Origin: Phlebopus portentosus
Taxonomy: Eukaryota > Basidiomycota > Agaricomycetes > Boletales > Boletinellaceae
Length of the DNA stretch: 64,000 bases
NCBI GenBank assembly: GCA_037892935.1
Contig: JAYXKI010000008.1
Location: 372,001-436,000, forward strand
Reading direction: 5' to 3'
In this document: positions 1 through 12,242 of the stretch, one piece after another
How the letters are laid out: every line of letters begins with the position of its first letter
Position numbering within the stretch: the stretch's first letter is position 1
Program-made: the position numbers and the translations under genes
The notes under the pieces: model-generated
Seen by the model: the letters and a program-made list of their open reading frames with translations, nothing else
Told to the model about the DNA's origin: nothing
Databases searched by the model: none

Positions 1-245
1 CCGACCTAGGCTAATATCTCTTATTAAACCATATTTAACACATAGTACTTTACGCTTTCTTAATCCCATCTCGCCTGCTACTTTCCTAATTCGACCCCAT
101 TTATTCTACGGTCTATCCATAATTCATTCCTCCGTATCTCCTTATTTTTAACTTTGTATATCTCATTAAACAAAACAAGGAATCGTTACCTTCATTTATG
201 GACGGGACTCACGAGCATCGTGCACCTGTCTGTTCTAAGCACCCC

Positions 246-1592
246 TCATCGGTTCCATAGCGCGTAATCAAACCGTCCGTGCAACCTAGTGATGATCTCC
301 AAGTAATTCGGTTCCGTCTCGGGAGTGATGTGTCCATGACGGATCATAAAGTCAATCAGAGCTTCGATCGAAGGATATATAAGTTAGTGACATTCGAAAC
401 GAGAGGGAACAGAAACGCTCTATACCTAAGGCGCAATTAGGCTTGAAGAGTCCTTTATGCATTCGCAGGACGACTTCGCTTAAGGGCAGGAACTAACAGA
501 GATGCTTCGTCAGCTGTTACAATTTTCCTTGAACTCTTCTTTTACCTCGAATGCCTCGACCTCGTCGTCAAGCGGCTTCGGATTGAACTTTTCAAGTTCT
601 GCTCCCGTTGCTGTAGGGGGGATCTCCAAGTCATATACATATCTGTTACCATCGTAAATAAGTGAGCCTACATAGCCACGAATACTAAGATCACAGAGCG
701 TACTCAACCTCCGGCTGGAGCCATCTGCCCTTTCTACAGGCCGGAATCACCCATTCAGGATTGACTTGGATAAATTTCTAAGAGACTTGCTTACTGGAAG
801 AAATAGCTGATGGCTCCGACAGAATGTGCATGAGAGCGTACAACATCCTCAGCAAGACTAGCTTCTTCCATACTCTCTTTTACAAGAGCCTCAAAGGGTG
901 GCATCCCTTCTGGAATACCTCCCGCAACGGTGTTATCTAGAAGTCCCGGCCATCTGTCCTGAGTAATCTGAACATCAAAATCGTCCGCTCCAGGATGGGA
1001 GTATGGCGACGCACGTAGGCTTTGTCTTTGCCCGAGTTGGGACCCAAATCATCCACTCCCTATCACCACCAGCACTAGGATCTGGCCTTTGGAAGACCGT
1101 CATATGCACACCATATGTCACGATACCAAATAACGAGGAAGCGGCCCTTTCAATCGTGCACGCAACATTTTCCTTCGAAAGTCCATAAAATGGATATTTA
1201 TAGATAGGATATAGTTCGTTACGCCACTTGTTTCCCGCAACTGTTTCTGCGAAGATACCCGAGTCGCGCCAGCGGATGCAAGTTTGAGCGAATGCGGCTG
1301 AGCGAGATTCCCGAGTGGTCAAATGAGGGGAGAAATAGACGTGTGTTATTTGCCCGAGAGATTGAGAAGTCAAGAAAGTCCAAGAGGGGTGGCGTCCTTC
1401 TTTCTCTGCGAGTAGATTGTCCTCTTGCAAAGCTTGGACAACTTCGGGCCATAACAATCCGACTGGCGCTGCTATAGAGTCAGGGCTGTCAGATAAGCAA
1501 AATAAAGCGAGATTTTGGATATTCTCCGAGACTCTGAAGTTGTCGCAGCGCTCGATAATTGGTAGCAACGAAGCTGTCTGTGACTTCGACAT
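246..1592 (-). CDS. DUF4743-Nudix hydrolase (YJR142W/Tnr3-like)
   Basis: Multi-exon gene; the ATG at 1592 opens with MSKSQTASLLPIIERCDNF, the usual start of the DUF4743 domain. Exon 1 runs through REWMIWVPTRAKTKPT. A later exon carries the Nudix-box region (DNTVAGGIPEGMPPFEALV, then KESMEEASL). Later exons give QPEVE/YVYDLEIPP, FLPLSEVVLRMHKGLFKPNC and the typical end NYLEIITRLHGRFDYALWNR before the stop at 246. One clear intron is 643-703 (GTACGC...CAG); others lie near 500-550, 385-445 and 720-815. Nudix proteins of this family hydrolyse damaged thiamine diphosphates; that role here is inferred from family. The junction near 960-1010 is awkward: the frame changes between KTKPT and DRWPGLLDN and the best phase-compatible donor is a weak GTCGCC, so a small lesion there cannot be excluded. 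Confidence 0.85.
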
Positions 1593-2859
1593 GGTAGTAA
1601 AGGTAGTAAGGTTGAGTCGAGTATCGGAATCTGATTTTGGGCCGGGCTAAACTTGGCTTAGAATTGTGACTGTCACCATCACACTATTTATATGGCATAC
1701 AAAAGTATGTAGGAATAAAGAAAGAGAATTCGCGAAAGTAAAGCACGCGTGAGAAATCACGCCAAATTTCGGATTGGGCGCAGTGCAATCTCTTTGATTA
1801 TTCGGTCCATGTCCTTCCTCATCCGCAGGCGCGCTGTCTGTCTGGTGTACTTGTAGCCGGCGGCGTACGTATTTTGACCCGTCCATGCACACTCGAGAGG
1901 TGCTAATCCTAATAACTTTGAACGGGTTTGCTATGGATTTTCTGACTTGATCAAATCGCAAACTCAGGCGCACCGGACAAAGTACGTTCCATCCTCCTCA
2001 TGAATTGAATGTGTTCCAGTTTAACATCATACTGTACAAGCGCGTGCACAGACACCTGAAATCTTAGTACAGGTGGGCATTTTACCCGGCTCACCGATGA
2101 CCAGAAATGAAGGCCCGAATGCGCCGGTTCGGCCTCCGAATCCGAGAAGTGCTTATGAATTATGCAGTCAGTGACTCATTATTCACTGATGATCTGCAGT
2201 TGCACATGCATGATTAAATTTCGCGTGCTTCACAGTCTCAAAATATCTTCGTTCATTATAAGAGAATGGATCAGAATATAATGTTTGTATTCAGCATTAT
2301 TTCGTTCCGGATAGCTCAGTATTGTCGCGACTGAGAAGAGGCGGTTCCCAGGGACAACAGACTATGCCTCAACTGAAGTCGGCGCAGTGTTGAAAAGCTT
2401 GCCTCAAAATCATGCCACGGGAATTGCCCTCAGGACTCTTGTGAGTCAATTTCATGTATTATTATGTGTCATTTGCGGCCCTGTCTGTCCTGAATGAAAT
2501 TTTCAGGAGTTTAACCGCACTTGAAGTCAACAGAATGTCTGGTTACTGTGGCGAGATTCTCGTACTTGTTTGGTTGCACGGTCTATTGCAATGACTTGAA
2601 ACAGAAGCCTTCATTGGCAAGCGAGACGCGCGAAATTCGCAAATGCTTCAATTTCTCCAAGTTAACCTATGGGATGCCAACTCCCGCCGGAAGGCTTTCT
2701 TCTCCGTAAAAGATGCTGGATTGTTCCATAAAATCTGCTCAGAAAGTCGGTGAAATCGGATTATGCGGTCTCAAACCTCAGTATTTATACGCTTGGAAAA
2801 CTCGTATGATCTTGCATTCCAACAAGTCTCACACTCTTCCTTCCTTCGTCAATTGAGCG
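1593..2859. other. Intergenic region holding a MIC12 relic
   Basis: Besides the degenerate MIC12 copy at about 1735-1995, no supported gene is seen. The part from about 2000 to 2859 should hold the promoter of the following transporter. No RNA gene was recognised. Confidence 0.5.
1735..1995 (+). pseudogene. Decayed partial copy of MIC12 (exons 1-2)
   Basis: The stretch aligns by eye with the 5' part of the intact MIC12 gene at 5464-5937, including its upstream flank (GCGTGAGAAA...), the ATG at 1809, the MSFL start, intron 1 and the exon-2 block GGATTTTCTGA...CACCGGACAAAGTACGTTC. Small insertions after the fourth codon shift the frame into an early stop, one Asn codon region has become a stop-containing string, and exon 3 is absent. 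It looks like an old segmental duplication that has lost coding capacity. Confidence 0.75.
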
Positions 2860-4734
2860 ATGGAACTGAGCGAGCTTACTGTGCCAAACACGTCTTCCAA
2901 GGCGTCTTCAGCAGGCCTGAGCTCTTCTACTCTCACAGTTTACGATGCCGAAGCTCTTAAGGACGAAAATATTGACCATTCTAACTATCCTGAGGGTGGT
3001 TGGGCGGCTTGGCTAGTTGTGCTAGGATCGTTTCTCATATATTTTTCGTCTTCTGGGGTCATGACTAGCTTCGGAGTGTTCCAGGTGAGCCGACAGATCC
3101 CGCAGAATTCCTTCTTACGTCGTCCGACGTAATCTCAATTTTCGCAGGAATTTTATATCTGCGAGTTTCTTTCCGACTACTCTACGACCCAAATAGCGTT
3201 CATCGGCTCTCTCCAATTGTCACTGTTATATGTGATCGGACCGATAATCGGGCCTATCTTTGACGCCAAAGGATTGAAGGTATAAGCTTTTTGTCGTTTG
3301 ACCTTTTGTACAACTGTTTACTAGCAGTACATACAACACGACAAAGCATCTCTACTTCATAGGAATGACTGGAACTGTGTCGTCACTTTTCGCGCTCTCG
3401 TTCACTCGTCCACAACAGATATGGCAGCAATTCCTATCTCAAGTTGGTGATCTACTACTGCATTGACACTATTTCCATATTTATGATAGATGACTAATTT
3501 TAGGGTGTTTTGTTCGGCCTTACGGCAGGCTGCGGGTACCAACCTGCCATAACAGTAGTTGGCCATTACTTCAAACGACGCCGTGCCCTTGCCTTAGGAA
3601 TTGCAGGTACCGGAAGTAGCATAGGAGGCTTATGTCTTCCTATTATCTTCTCTAGACTGCTCGAATCAATCGGGTTTGGTGAGCTAACCGTAACAACATA
3701 TATCAAGACACTCACTAGTTCTCGGTATACTTTGCTAGCTTGGTCTGCGAGAGTCGCTGCATTAATAATGCTGTCAGTGTTCCGGTGCCTAATAGTATAC
3801 TCATTCTAAATATCCCTTCTCGTAGATGTTGCTATACGATTGCAATCGTTGTTTCAAAGACTCGATTACCACCAAAGCCTCTCAAGAAGCAGAAAGAAAT
3901 TCTCGATTTCCATGGGTTCACAGATAGGCGTTATGCGGTTCTGGAAATTGCTTGCTTTCTAGTGAACCTAGGTCTGCTTGTACCGCATAATTATATAGGT
4001 AAGTCCCTGACTAGTTGGCTGTATCTCGAAGGACGCTGACTGCGAGTGACAGGACCGTCTGCGCTTCTATACGATGTCTCCGATTCTCTTCGGCCGTACT
4101 TGTTATCCATGATAAATGGCGTCTCGCTCTTTGGCCGTTTAATGTTCGTGCATTCCTCGAGCCCATAAATTATTCTCTTTATTCATTGTTATCATTATAG
4201 GGGAGGACAACTCGCTGACATTGCTGGATGCTTGAACGTTCTGTCCCCTGCAACACTTTTCGCTGGGATATTATGCCTGTCTCTCTGGTTAAAATCGACA
4301 GGAGCAGTCACTTTCACACTTTTCGCTTGCTCTTATGGTGAGGCATATGTCATGTTTACATCCAGATCCTCGTTGTCATTTTGATGCTTTGCTAGGATTC
4401 TTTGCTGGGGTATACATGACGCTTGAGGTCGCTACCGTGAGCCGGCTCTCACCTGTGGAGAAGCTAGGTGCCCGTATAGGTACATTCTACCTACCAATAG
4501 CCGTGGCTTCACTCCTCGGCACCCCGATTGGTGGTGCGTTCGTAAAGTCGGGCACGAAGGAGGAGTACCATCGTGTGGCCATCTTCGCGGTACGTAGTAC
4601 CTCTCCGAATCATTCTTTGATTATTAGACTATATTAATCACCTTCCGATATAGGGTGCTATGATCTGCTCTGGCGGCATGCTATTGTATGTCACCAGATT
4701 GTTGTGTTCCAGGAATATCAGAGCGAAATGGTAA
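2860..4734 (+). CDS. MFS monocarboxylate-type transporter
   Basis: ATG at 2860; about eight exons can be joined to a complete 12-TM major facilitator. A polar N-terminus leads to YPEGGWAAWLVVLGSF, the hallmark of the fungal MCT/MCH branch (PDGG-A-W). Further blocks are GVLFGLTAGCGYQPA, VVGHYFKRRRALALG, GSSIGGLCLPIIFSRLLES, TRLPPKPLK and SRLSPVEKLGARIG. The last exon ends in CSRNIRAKW then TAA at 4732-4734. Introns are 50-100 nt with regular donors (GTGAGC, GTATAA, GTCAGT, GTAAGT). The family moves monocarboxylates or riboflavin across the plasma membrane; the substrate cannot be read from sequence. No in-frame lesion is needed to splice it. Confidence 0.87.
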
Positions 4735-5463
4735 CCATCGGTAGCGATTTTTATCCAGGGGACGGATGTCTTGCGCCGTATTCATTTGGTCTGGGACAGT
4801 TGAAAAATTTTGTTTGTCTGTGCTATCTTACACGAGTAACTATAGCCTCATAGAATTGAAAGAAGCTCTGGTCTTGGATACAAACCACGAAATCAACTTG
4901 GTGTAACCCAAGAAGAAACATTTCCAATAGAGAATTTTAGAAGTGCTATGCGCTCCCGCTTCGAGAAATTCGATCTTTCAATTTCGGAGCTCTCCCCAAG
5001 AATGAAATACAGAAGGGACTTCCTACCGAGCAAACTGTCTCTCGCTTACGATTTTTGGCATTCAGCGGCCAGTAACTTCTGCAGTGAGAACGCTCGGCTA
5101 CGTGAAACGCGCCCCGCTGAGATGTTTCATTCTCTGATAACTCGAATGTAGCAATCATGATCTACCAAGTCGTAAGGATGCTTACGATCGTCACAAAAGT
5201 CGACATGTTCTTCCAGTTCCATCCCTCAGTTATCGGCATTCATTATCACCCGGGAAAGAATGCTGGGGATTCTGCATTCAGCGCTACGTAAACGATGATG
5301 CATCCTTTATGGCTTCCTGATGCCAATGAAATGGATATTCATTACTTTCCTCTCGTAAATACTAGATGGTCGTTCGAAGCAGGAAAGTATGCGTGAGAAA
5401 ACGTGCCGAAATTCGGGTTTGATACGTCCTTCACGTGATGGTGCAGTCTCTTTGATTCCGTCC
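4735..5463. other. Intergenic, no supported gene
   Basis: Downstream of the MFS transporter and upstream of MIC12. Short open frames near 4946-5158 exist on both strands but resemble nothing recognised and have no consistent splice context. The segment from about 5385 is the one duplicated at 1735. Confidence 0.5.
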
Positions 5464-5937
5464 ATGTCCTTCCTCACGGGCGCTCTGTCTGGCGCACTTG
5501 TAGCTGGCGGGGTATGTACTTCGATCCATCTATCCATGCGCATGAGAGATGATCGAATTATAATGAATTTCAATAGGTTTATTATGGATTTTCTAACCTG
5601 ATCAACTCGCAAACCGAGGCGCACCGGACAAAGTACGTTCTCTTTGATCCTCCTCATTGTATCCTCCACCCTGCACATCCGTACACTCGAGTTCCTTATA
5701 CTAACCACATACAAATGCAGCATGCACGTGCTCGCATACACGCTCACCAACCCGCCGAAAGTACCTGCTCAGCCACCTGCAGCTGAGCGAATTCCGCAGC
5801 GACCGGTCCGCTCGATGTATGAGGGTCGGTGGAATGAGGAGGTTGAGGGCATCTTCCGTACCGTTTGGAGGTGGGAGAAGGGCGTGGAGGAGTGGGGGAG
5901 AAAGATACTGTATGGATCGAAGGCATCGCCGTGGTAA
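5464..5937 (+). CDS. MIC12: MICOS subunit MIC12
   Basis: Three exons: 5464-5511, 5577-5632 and 5721-5937, giving 106 aa. Exon 1 encodes MSFLTGALSGALVAGG; exon 2 continues VYYGFSNLINSQTEAHRT; exon 3 encodes a Pro-rich linker and a C-terminal helix with RWNEEVEGIF and EWGRKILYG. The Gly-rich N-terminal membrane segment followed by YYGFSNLI and a short soluble tail matches fungal MIC12 (Aim5), an inner-membrane subunit of the mitochondrial cristae-organising complex. Donors are GTATGT and GTACGT; acceptors are TAG and CAG. A broken copy of exons 1-2 lies 3.7 kb upstream. Small size makes the name less secure than the gene. Confidence 0.8.
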
Positions 5938-6368
5938 ACATGATACCGATGGTACGTATTTGCATGCAGAATTTATGATTAGTATTTCTGTGTTATTGAT
6001 GTTATTCTCACAGGATTTCAAGTTGTTCGGTCTTTTAGTAACAGACCTCTTGCAGGCATGTTTCATTCTTTGCTTTCGAGAAATTTAGTTCTCGTGCGAG
6101 TTTTGATATACTCCAAACTTCCACTCGGTCTCTCGGGATGAATGACTATACCGAATCTCAAACTCTGGCAATTTGGATTTTTTTTCTGGCTAATGGTAAC
6201 CGGGAACCTTGAGCTAAGTGGACGAAAGCATCCTGTCAAATATGAAAATTGGATCGATATGCTACATAATCCTTTCCCGGCCTCAGCACATCTGTCTTTC
6301 CACAAAGAAATGGATCTCACCCAATACACATTTGATGCATTTCTCTCGAGTTATCCATTTTGATCCAG
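5938..6368. other. Convergent intergenic, no gene seen
   Basis: Shared 3' region of MIC12 (+) and prefoldin 5 (-). Only short overlapping open frames are present and none has a recognisable product. Confidence 0.5.
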
Positions 6369-7061
6369 TCAACTTGAACTCGCTGCGGCAGTGCTACCTC
6401 CGGCTCCTCGTGCAAGTTCCGACTCCTTCACAACAAGAAGGTTCACAACATACTGCAAGTTATCCTGCTTCTTTGTGACCGTCTCTTGTAGACTATCCAA
6501 CTTCTCGCGAATGAAGTCGACTTTGGACGAGTAGTGATTTGATGCGTCTGCTCGAGACTTTGAGTTAAGATGTTAGATAGTGTGACGAAGTGAGAAGAGA
6601 TAGAGACGAATCACCTTTTTGACGTAATAGCCCGTCCCAACATCTACGATAACGTTTTCCGTATCCGTCAGCTTCCCGGGTACGTATAATGAGTTGGTCA
6701 GTGGGACGAGGATCGTCCGGCCTGTTCTCAATTGGTAGCATCCATTCACCAGAATTCTCCGTCAGCGGAAGATCTCAAGTGACAATGGAGACGGAGCTAG
6801 TGCACCAGCATTGTTAGGATTGACCTCCCCAACGTTTGATAGACACGCTTTGAACTTGGCTTGTGCTACTTTGAGTTGTTGGAATGAACTTGTTAAATGG
6901 GATAATTCCTGCAATCGCACGCATGTAATCGAATCCGAGTAAAGATGATCAGCCAGCTCTGAGATTGAACTCACTTCTTCGAGCTGGCGTCGGACGTCCA
7001 GTAGCTGAGGAGCGTCGAGGTCCGCGACGTTGATTGTTTGTGGTTGACCTTGTCCCAACAT
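6369..7061 (-). CDS. PFD5: Prefoldin subunit 5
   Basis: Four exons. Exon 1 (ATG at 7061) encodes [20 protein letters not shown] and LDVRRQLEE; exon 2 [19 protein letters not shown] and [15 protein letters not shown]; exon 3 [18 protein letters not shown], then [18 protein letters not shown]; exon 4 a C-terminal coiled coil ending [10 protein letters not shown] and stop at 6369-6371. Order and spacing match the alpha-class prefoldin subunit Pfd5/Gim5: N-helix, beta-hairpin core, C-helix. Prefoldin is the cytosolic hexamer that passes nascent actin and tubulin to the chaperonin. A longer in-frame start exists at 7115, but 7061 agrees with the family length. Confidence 0.92.
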
Positions 7062-7721
7062 AGTCGCCGAAGTCGACTTAGGAGTACGTATACGACGATC
7101 ACTTCGTGCGTACACTTACTGTAACAAGGTTCTTCGGCGATCTCCCTCGGGAATTGCCATTCAAGAAGAAGAGGCCCCGTTCCCGAAAGGAAAGGCTGAA
7201 ATGGTCTGGTCTGCTTCCAATCATAACCAGTCGACCAGCAAATCAGGTCCTTGCCGCACATCTTCGTGTTGTTATGTTTGCATGCTCACCGCTACTTGAC
7301 CACTCAACTAATCACCTGTCTGCTTGCTTGCCTCTCCCTCCTGAGTGAGATGCTGTTTCAGACTTACAATGGCCTCGTAGCTCGCCTGGATGAGGCGCAA
7401 CCGAGGCGTTAGATGAATTATTATTATTAAAATATGGCGACATAGACCTCCGCTCGATCTCCATCACTTTTACTCTTCAGTTGCTCGTCGGGATGAGCAG
7501 ACAGACACATGACATGGGCTCGTATCTGCATTCTTTGCTGAAGCCTTGGCAAGCATACTCAGAAATATCTGGTGGCCGAATAGCCCGCGCCGATCGGAGT
7601 CGCTGGCCGACGTCATCCAGCGCCCCCGATCGTCATAGGTCACGCATCTTCAGTGCCACTCCCGGGCCAGGAGAAACAGCTTACTGAACTGCCGCATAAC
7701 ATTATTCGAACTATTACTACC
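7062..7721. promoter_or_regulatory. Divergent promoter region, PFD5 / SDR
   Basis: 660 bp between the divergent starts of prefoldin 5 and the short-chain dehydrogenase. It must contain both promoters. No specific motif could be assigned and no intervening gene is supported. Confidence 0.45.
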
Positions 7722-8927
<1,206 letters not shown>

Positions 8928-9271
8928 ATTGCCGAAGGAAATTCCAAGTTCCAGCGCTATGCCGTGTAGCCCTATGTAGTAATATCAAGCATGATTGTAG
9001 CATAATGTGTATTTTAGTGTGGACGAACAGTATCCTTTAGCCCCAGGCACTCAAATAGGACATACATGTATGTAACTAGTGTCCGTGTATATACAAATTT
9101 TGCCATCGGAAATGCATGAATGTACTTCTATAAATAAGATGTGAGTGAAAGGAGTACTAAATCTCGTTCAACCCAATGTGACTTTCGACCTCTGAAAGCA
9201 GCGAACAGTATACAGTTCTTAGATTCAGAAGTCATTATCTTGCTCTAACATCATCTCAAATACCTCCTAAT
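8928..9271. other. Convergent intergenic, no gene seen
   Basis: AT-rich 3' region between the SDR (+) and the membrane protein (-). No conserved frame is seen. Confidence 0.5.
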
Positions 9272-11355
9272 TCACTCGTTCGTACCACTACTGACCTCAC
9301 GAACTGCTCGTTTGGCGGTGGGTGCCCTCCAAGTCTCTTCATACCGCCATAGTTCCTTGATCGCCTCTTCATCCTCACCGTCAGCATTTGCACTAGCGAA
9401 GACCAACCCGAGAGGGACAGCGAACGCCATAATGGGGAGCGTGACGAGCGGGAGGAGGGGGGCGAGGTACTTGAGTGCCTCATCCCTCCGAGTCCAGCAT
9501 CGTTCTTCCTCTCCTGTGACTCTAAAGAGTGAGGTTGTGGACGATGATGGCAGTGCGGATGTTAAGGAGGTGGGCGTGACGCAGGAGGAGGAAGAATCGG
9601 ATGGGAAAGAGAGGTAGAAAAGGAGAGAGAGGAAGAGCGTTGAGATTATGTATGCTGTGAGTGAGATTAGGAAGGCTGGGAATGGGATTCGTGTCTGTGC
9701 ATGGAGGGAGAGGGAGGATGGGAGCGGAGTGGTTGTGCCGGTTTCTTGCGGTGCTGTGGGAAGGACAGAAGGGCTTGTGCTCATCGTTGAGCGAGGATCT
9801 GTTTCGGGAGATGTATCGGTGTCGGGGTACGGTGGTGGGGAGACTGCTGGACGACTGTAAAACGCGTCCGGGGCGTCGGGATCGAGGTAAATCGGTCCCA
9901 CGACCACGTCCATGCTTTGTTTCTCCCTCGATATTGCAGAATCGGGGTTGAAGAGAAGCATATCGTGAGTGAGCGATGGTTGTCGCTCCGTCTCAACCGC
10001 ACCCACACCCGAACCAAGGCCTAGACCGAAACCTAGCCCCTGCCTCTTAACGAAACGCGTATAATCAAAGCGATAGCAGAGCGTGATGAGCTCAACGGGG
10101 AAGATGTTCCACAGAACCGCAAGCGCGAAGAGCGGCCATCTATACCCTCTCACATCGTCAATGACGCCTTCGTCGTACTCATATGCAATGGCAGAACCGG
10201 TATTAGAGATGGAAGAATTGTTGTTAATGATGATGTCGGTGATGTCGGAGTTGCTAAGCCTGCTGGAGCTGAACTTGTCCCAGGCGGGGTAGGGAGATTG
10301 CGAGGAGGATGGGTTGAGCAGAAGTTTGATGTTCCTGGACTGGATGGCGAGGAAGATCGTCAGTGCGAGGAGGGTGGCAATCTATCCATCCAAAATGAAA
10401 ATTCAATTCACTCTTTAGTGCGTAGTAAACACGAAATCAGCAAGACACTCACGTTTGTCAAGGCGTAAACCCCAACAGCACGCACGCTCTCCCTCGTCCG
10501 TGCATCCGACGAAATGAACACATGTAAAAGCGCAACGTGCACGATAGCCTTGCATATAGCATTATCGAAGCGAATCGTGCAATACGTGAGTAGTAGACCG
10601 AGTGATATCGGAAGTATTTGGAAGATACGCGGAATCGCAGGGTGCAGAGTGCGAACTACGTATGGATCTGTAATTTGGCATGTTCAAGGCACTGGAATTT
10701 AGAGAGGGCTAGAAGCGAGTAATTACCTCCGTCTGCATCTCTCCGGACACTTAGTTTATACATTTTCGAGAGGAGGCCAAACAGCTGACAAGATTATGAG
10801 TATTAGCTTTCCCAAGATCAAATTTTGAGCATTTCAAAGTTGTTGAACGTACTCTTGATGAAGCGAACCAAAAGAGCGGTCCGAACACAACAGCTTCGAA
10901 TATGCACATGCGTTGAGGCTCAACCCGTGCCACACAGTGCATGTATGACGCAAGCAGAGACACGAAGAGGAAATACACTGGTGCAATGTGCGTGAAGACA
11001 TGTTTGCGCAACTTTCGTAGGCATGAAAGGCGTGGCGAGGTGGGTGTAGGTAGAGGCGAGGGTATCTTTTGCACGGCTATCCAAGTCTAAGAAAACGGAT
11101 CAATATAATCGGATAAAGAACTCGATTCTGGAGGCAAAACGTATAGTTTCAGCTTACCCGAAGAGAAAGAGGTGCTTCTAATAGTACTGAAAATAAGGGG
11201 GGCAGAACATATGGCCACATAGTGTGACAGAACAAGATGAGGCTGTCAAAGAGAGGAAGAGTGCTCTCGTAGAGATCATCGACTTTTGAGATGAAGTCAT
11301 GGTGAATAGTCTCGGAGACCCGCCAGAGTGAGACGTACACCACAGACGTGGACAT
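9272..11355 (-). CDS. Multi-pass membrane protein, unknown function
   Basis: ATG at 11355 (MSTSVVYVSLWRVSE). Five or six exons join in phase: exon 1 ends APLSLR; exon 2 begins TWIAVQKIPSP and carries two hydrophobic segments; then LFGLLSKMYKLS; then DPYVVRTLHPAIPRIFQILP with more helices; the final long exon ends at the 9272 stop. About eight or nine hydrophobic segments are visible, including FLFVSLLASYMHCVA, ALAVLWNIFPVELITLCYRF and YLAPLLPLVTLPIMAFAVPL. Between the last helices is a long Ser/Thr/Pro/Asp-rich loop with a Gly run (GLGFGLGLGSG). I do not recognise the family. Intramembrane-protease motifs (YD, GxGD, PAL) are absent. Confidence 0.75.
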
Positions 11356-12242
11356 TTTCACGTCTTCCTGTATAGATACTGCTTCCTAGCTGGCGTAGCT
11401 CTTGCTGCTATCCTACTCCTAGCCTTCCCCTGATGCGAGACGAGGGCTCAGAGGATGAGATCGACAGTGAACGTACTGCCGGTAAAGAGCAAAAGCAGAA
11501 AATTTTGAAGATGTGCGCTGGTGCGTCTTCGTACATATATACCCGAGTAAGTGAGAGAAATTGCAATAGCAAAGTGGATTACAGGAACAGTGATGCGACT
11601 CAGACAGTTACGCCACAAAAGGTGAGCTTTGCGCAATTGTCTGATCGGCAGCGTCCTCCCAGCTGAATTCTCGGGCGCGGATACAGATGTGAGGTAAAGG
11701 TTAGAATCGAGGACAACGTCTATCGTGTCCTGCGAGAAGATTCCGTCACCAATCCAGTGATTATTAAATACAGGACTTTACGCCACAGACAACCAGATTC
11801 AAACCAGAGAGCTTACGAATGGGGAAGGCATGGCGCCGAAGTCGGGAGTTCATGCCGCGGCAGAAGTACGTCTACATCGTCCCTGGTGAAACGAGTTTGA
11901 CGTTTTATAAAGCGCGGAATACCGCCCCGTACGATGTTATTGGGGATTGCTACGCATTCATATATTGTGCTGAGCAGTGACTCGAGGTTATCGAGGGACA
12001 CTGCACGTATGTAGCATGTAACACGAAATCGCTCTGACGGATTAGAGAGGGTTGGTATGATTACCTCCTGGTGGCATCACATCAAGAGAGTACGCTGAGA
12101 TGATTGAAGATGGTAAAGGTCGAAGTTCTGGTCGTGGTATGCTTAGTCATTACTTCTTAGTCATAAAATCACAGCGATCACTTGATTCGAAGTCCGATAT
12201 GCCTCGTGGATCAGCGCTTCCTGATCGATCAAAGAACCCGAG
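11356..12242. other. Intergenic, no supported gene
   Basis: Divergent spacer between the membrane protein (-) and the Gly-rich hypothetical gene (+). Short frames at 11433-11666 (+) and 11813-12001 (-) have no recognisable product. Confidence 0.45.

Noticed and set aside
2300..2365. tRNA gene
   Set aside because: GGATAGCTCAGT and GGTTCCCAGG resemble A and B boxes, but spacing is too short and no acceptor or anticodon stem forms.
9272..11355. Signal peptide peptidase-like protease
   Set aside because: The helix count and a CYRFDYTR segment recalled that family, but the YD, GxGD and PAL active-site motifs are missing, so only a membrane protein of unknown function is called.
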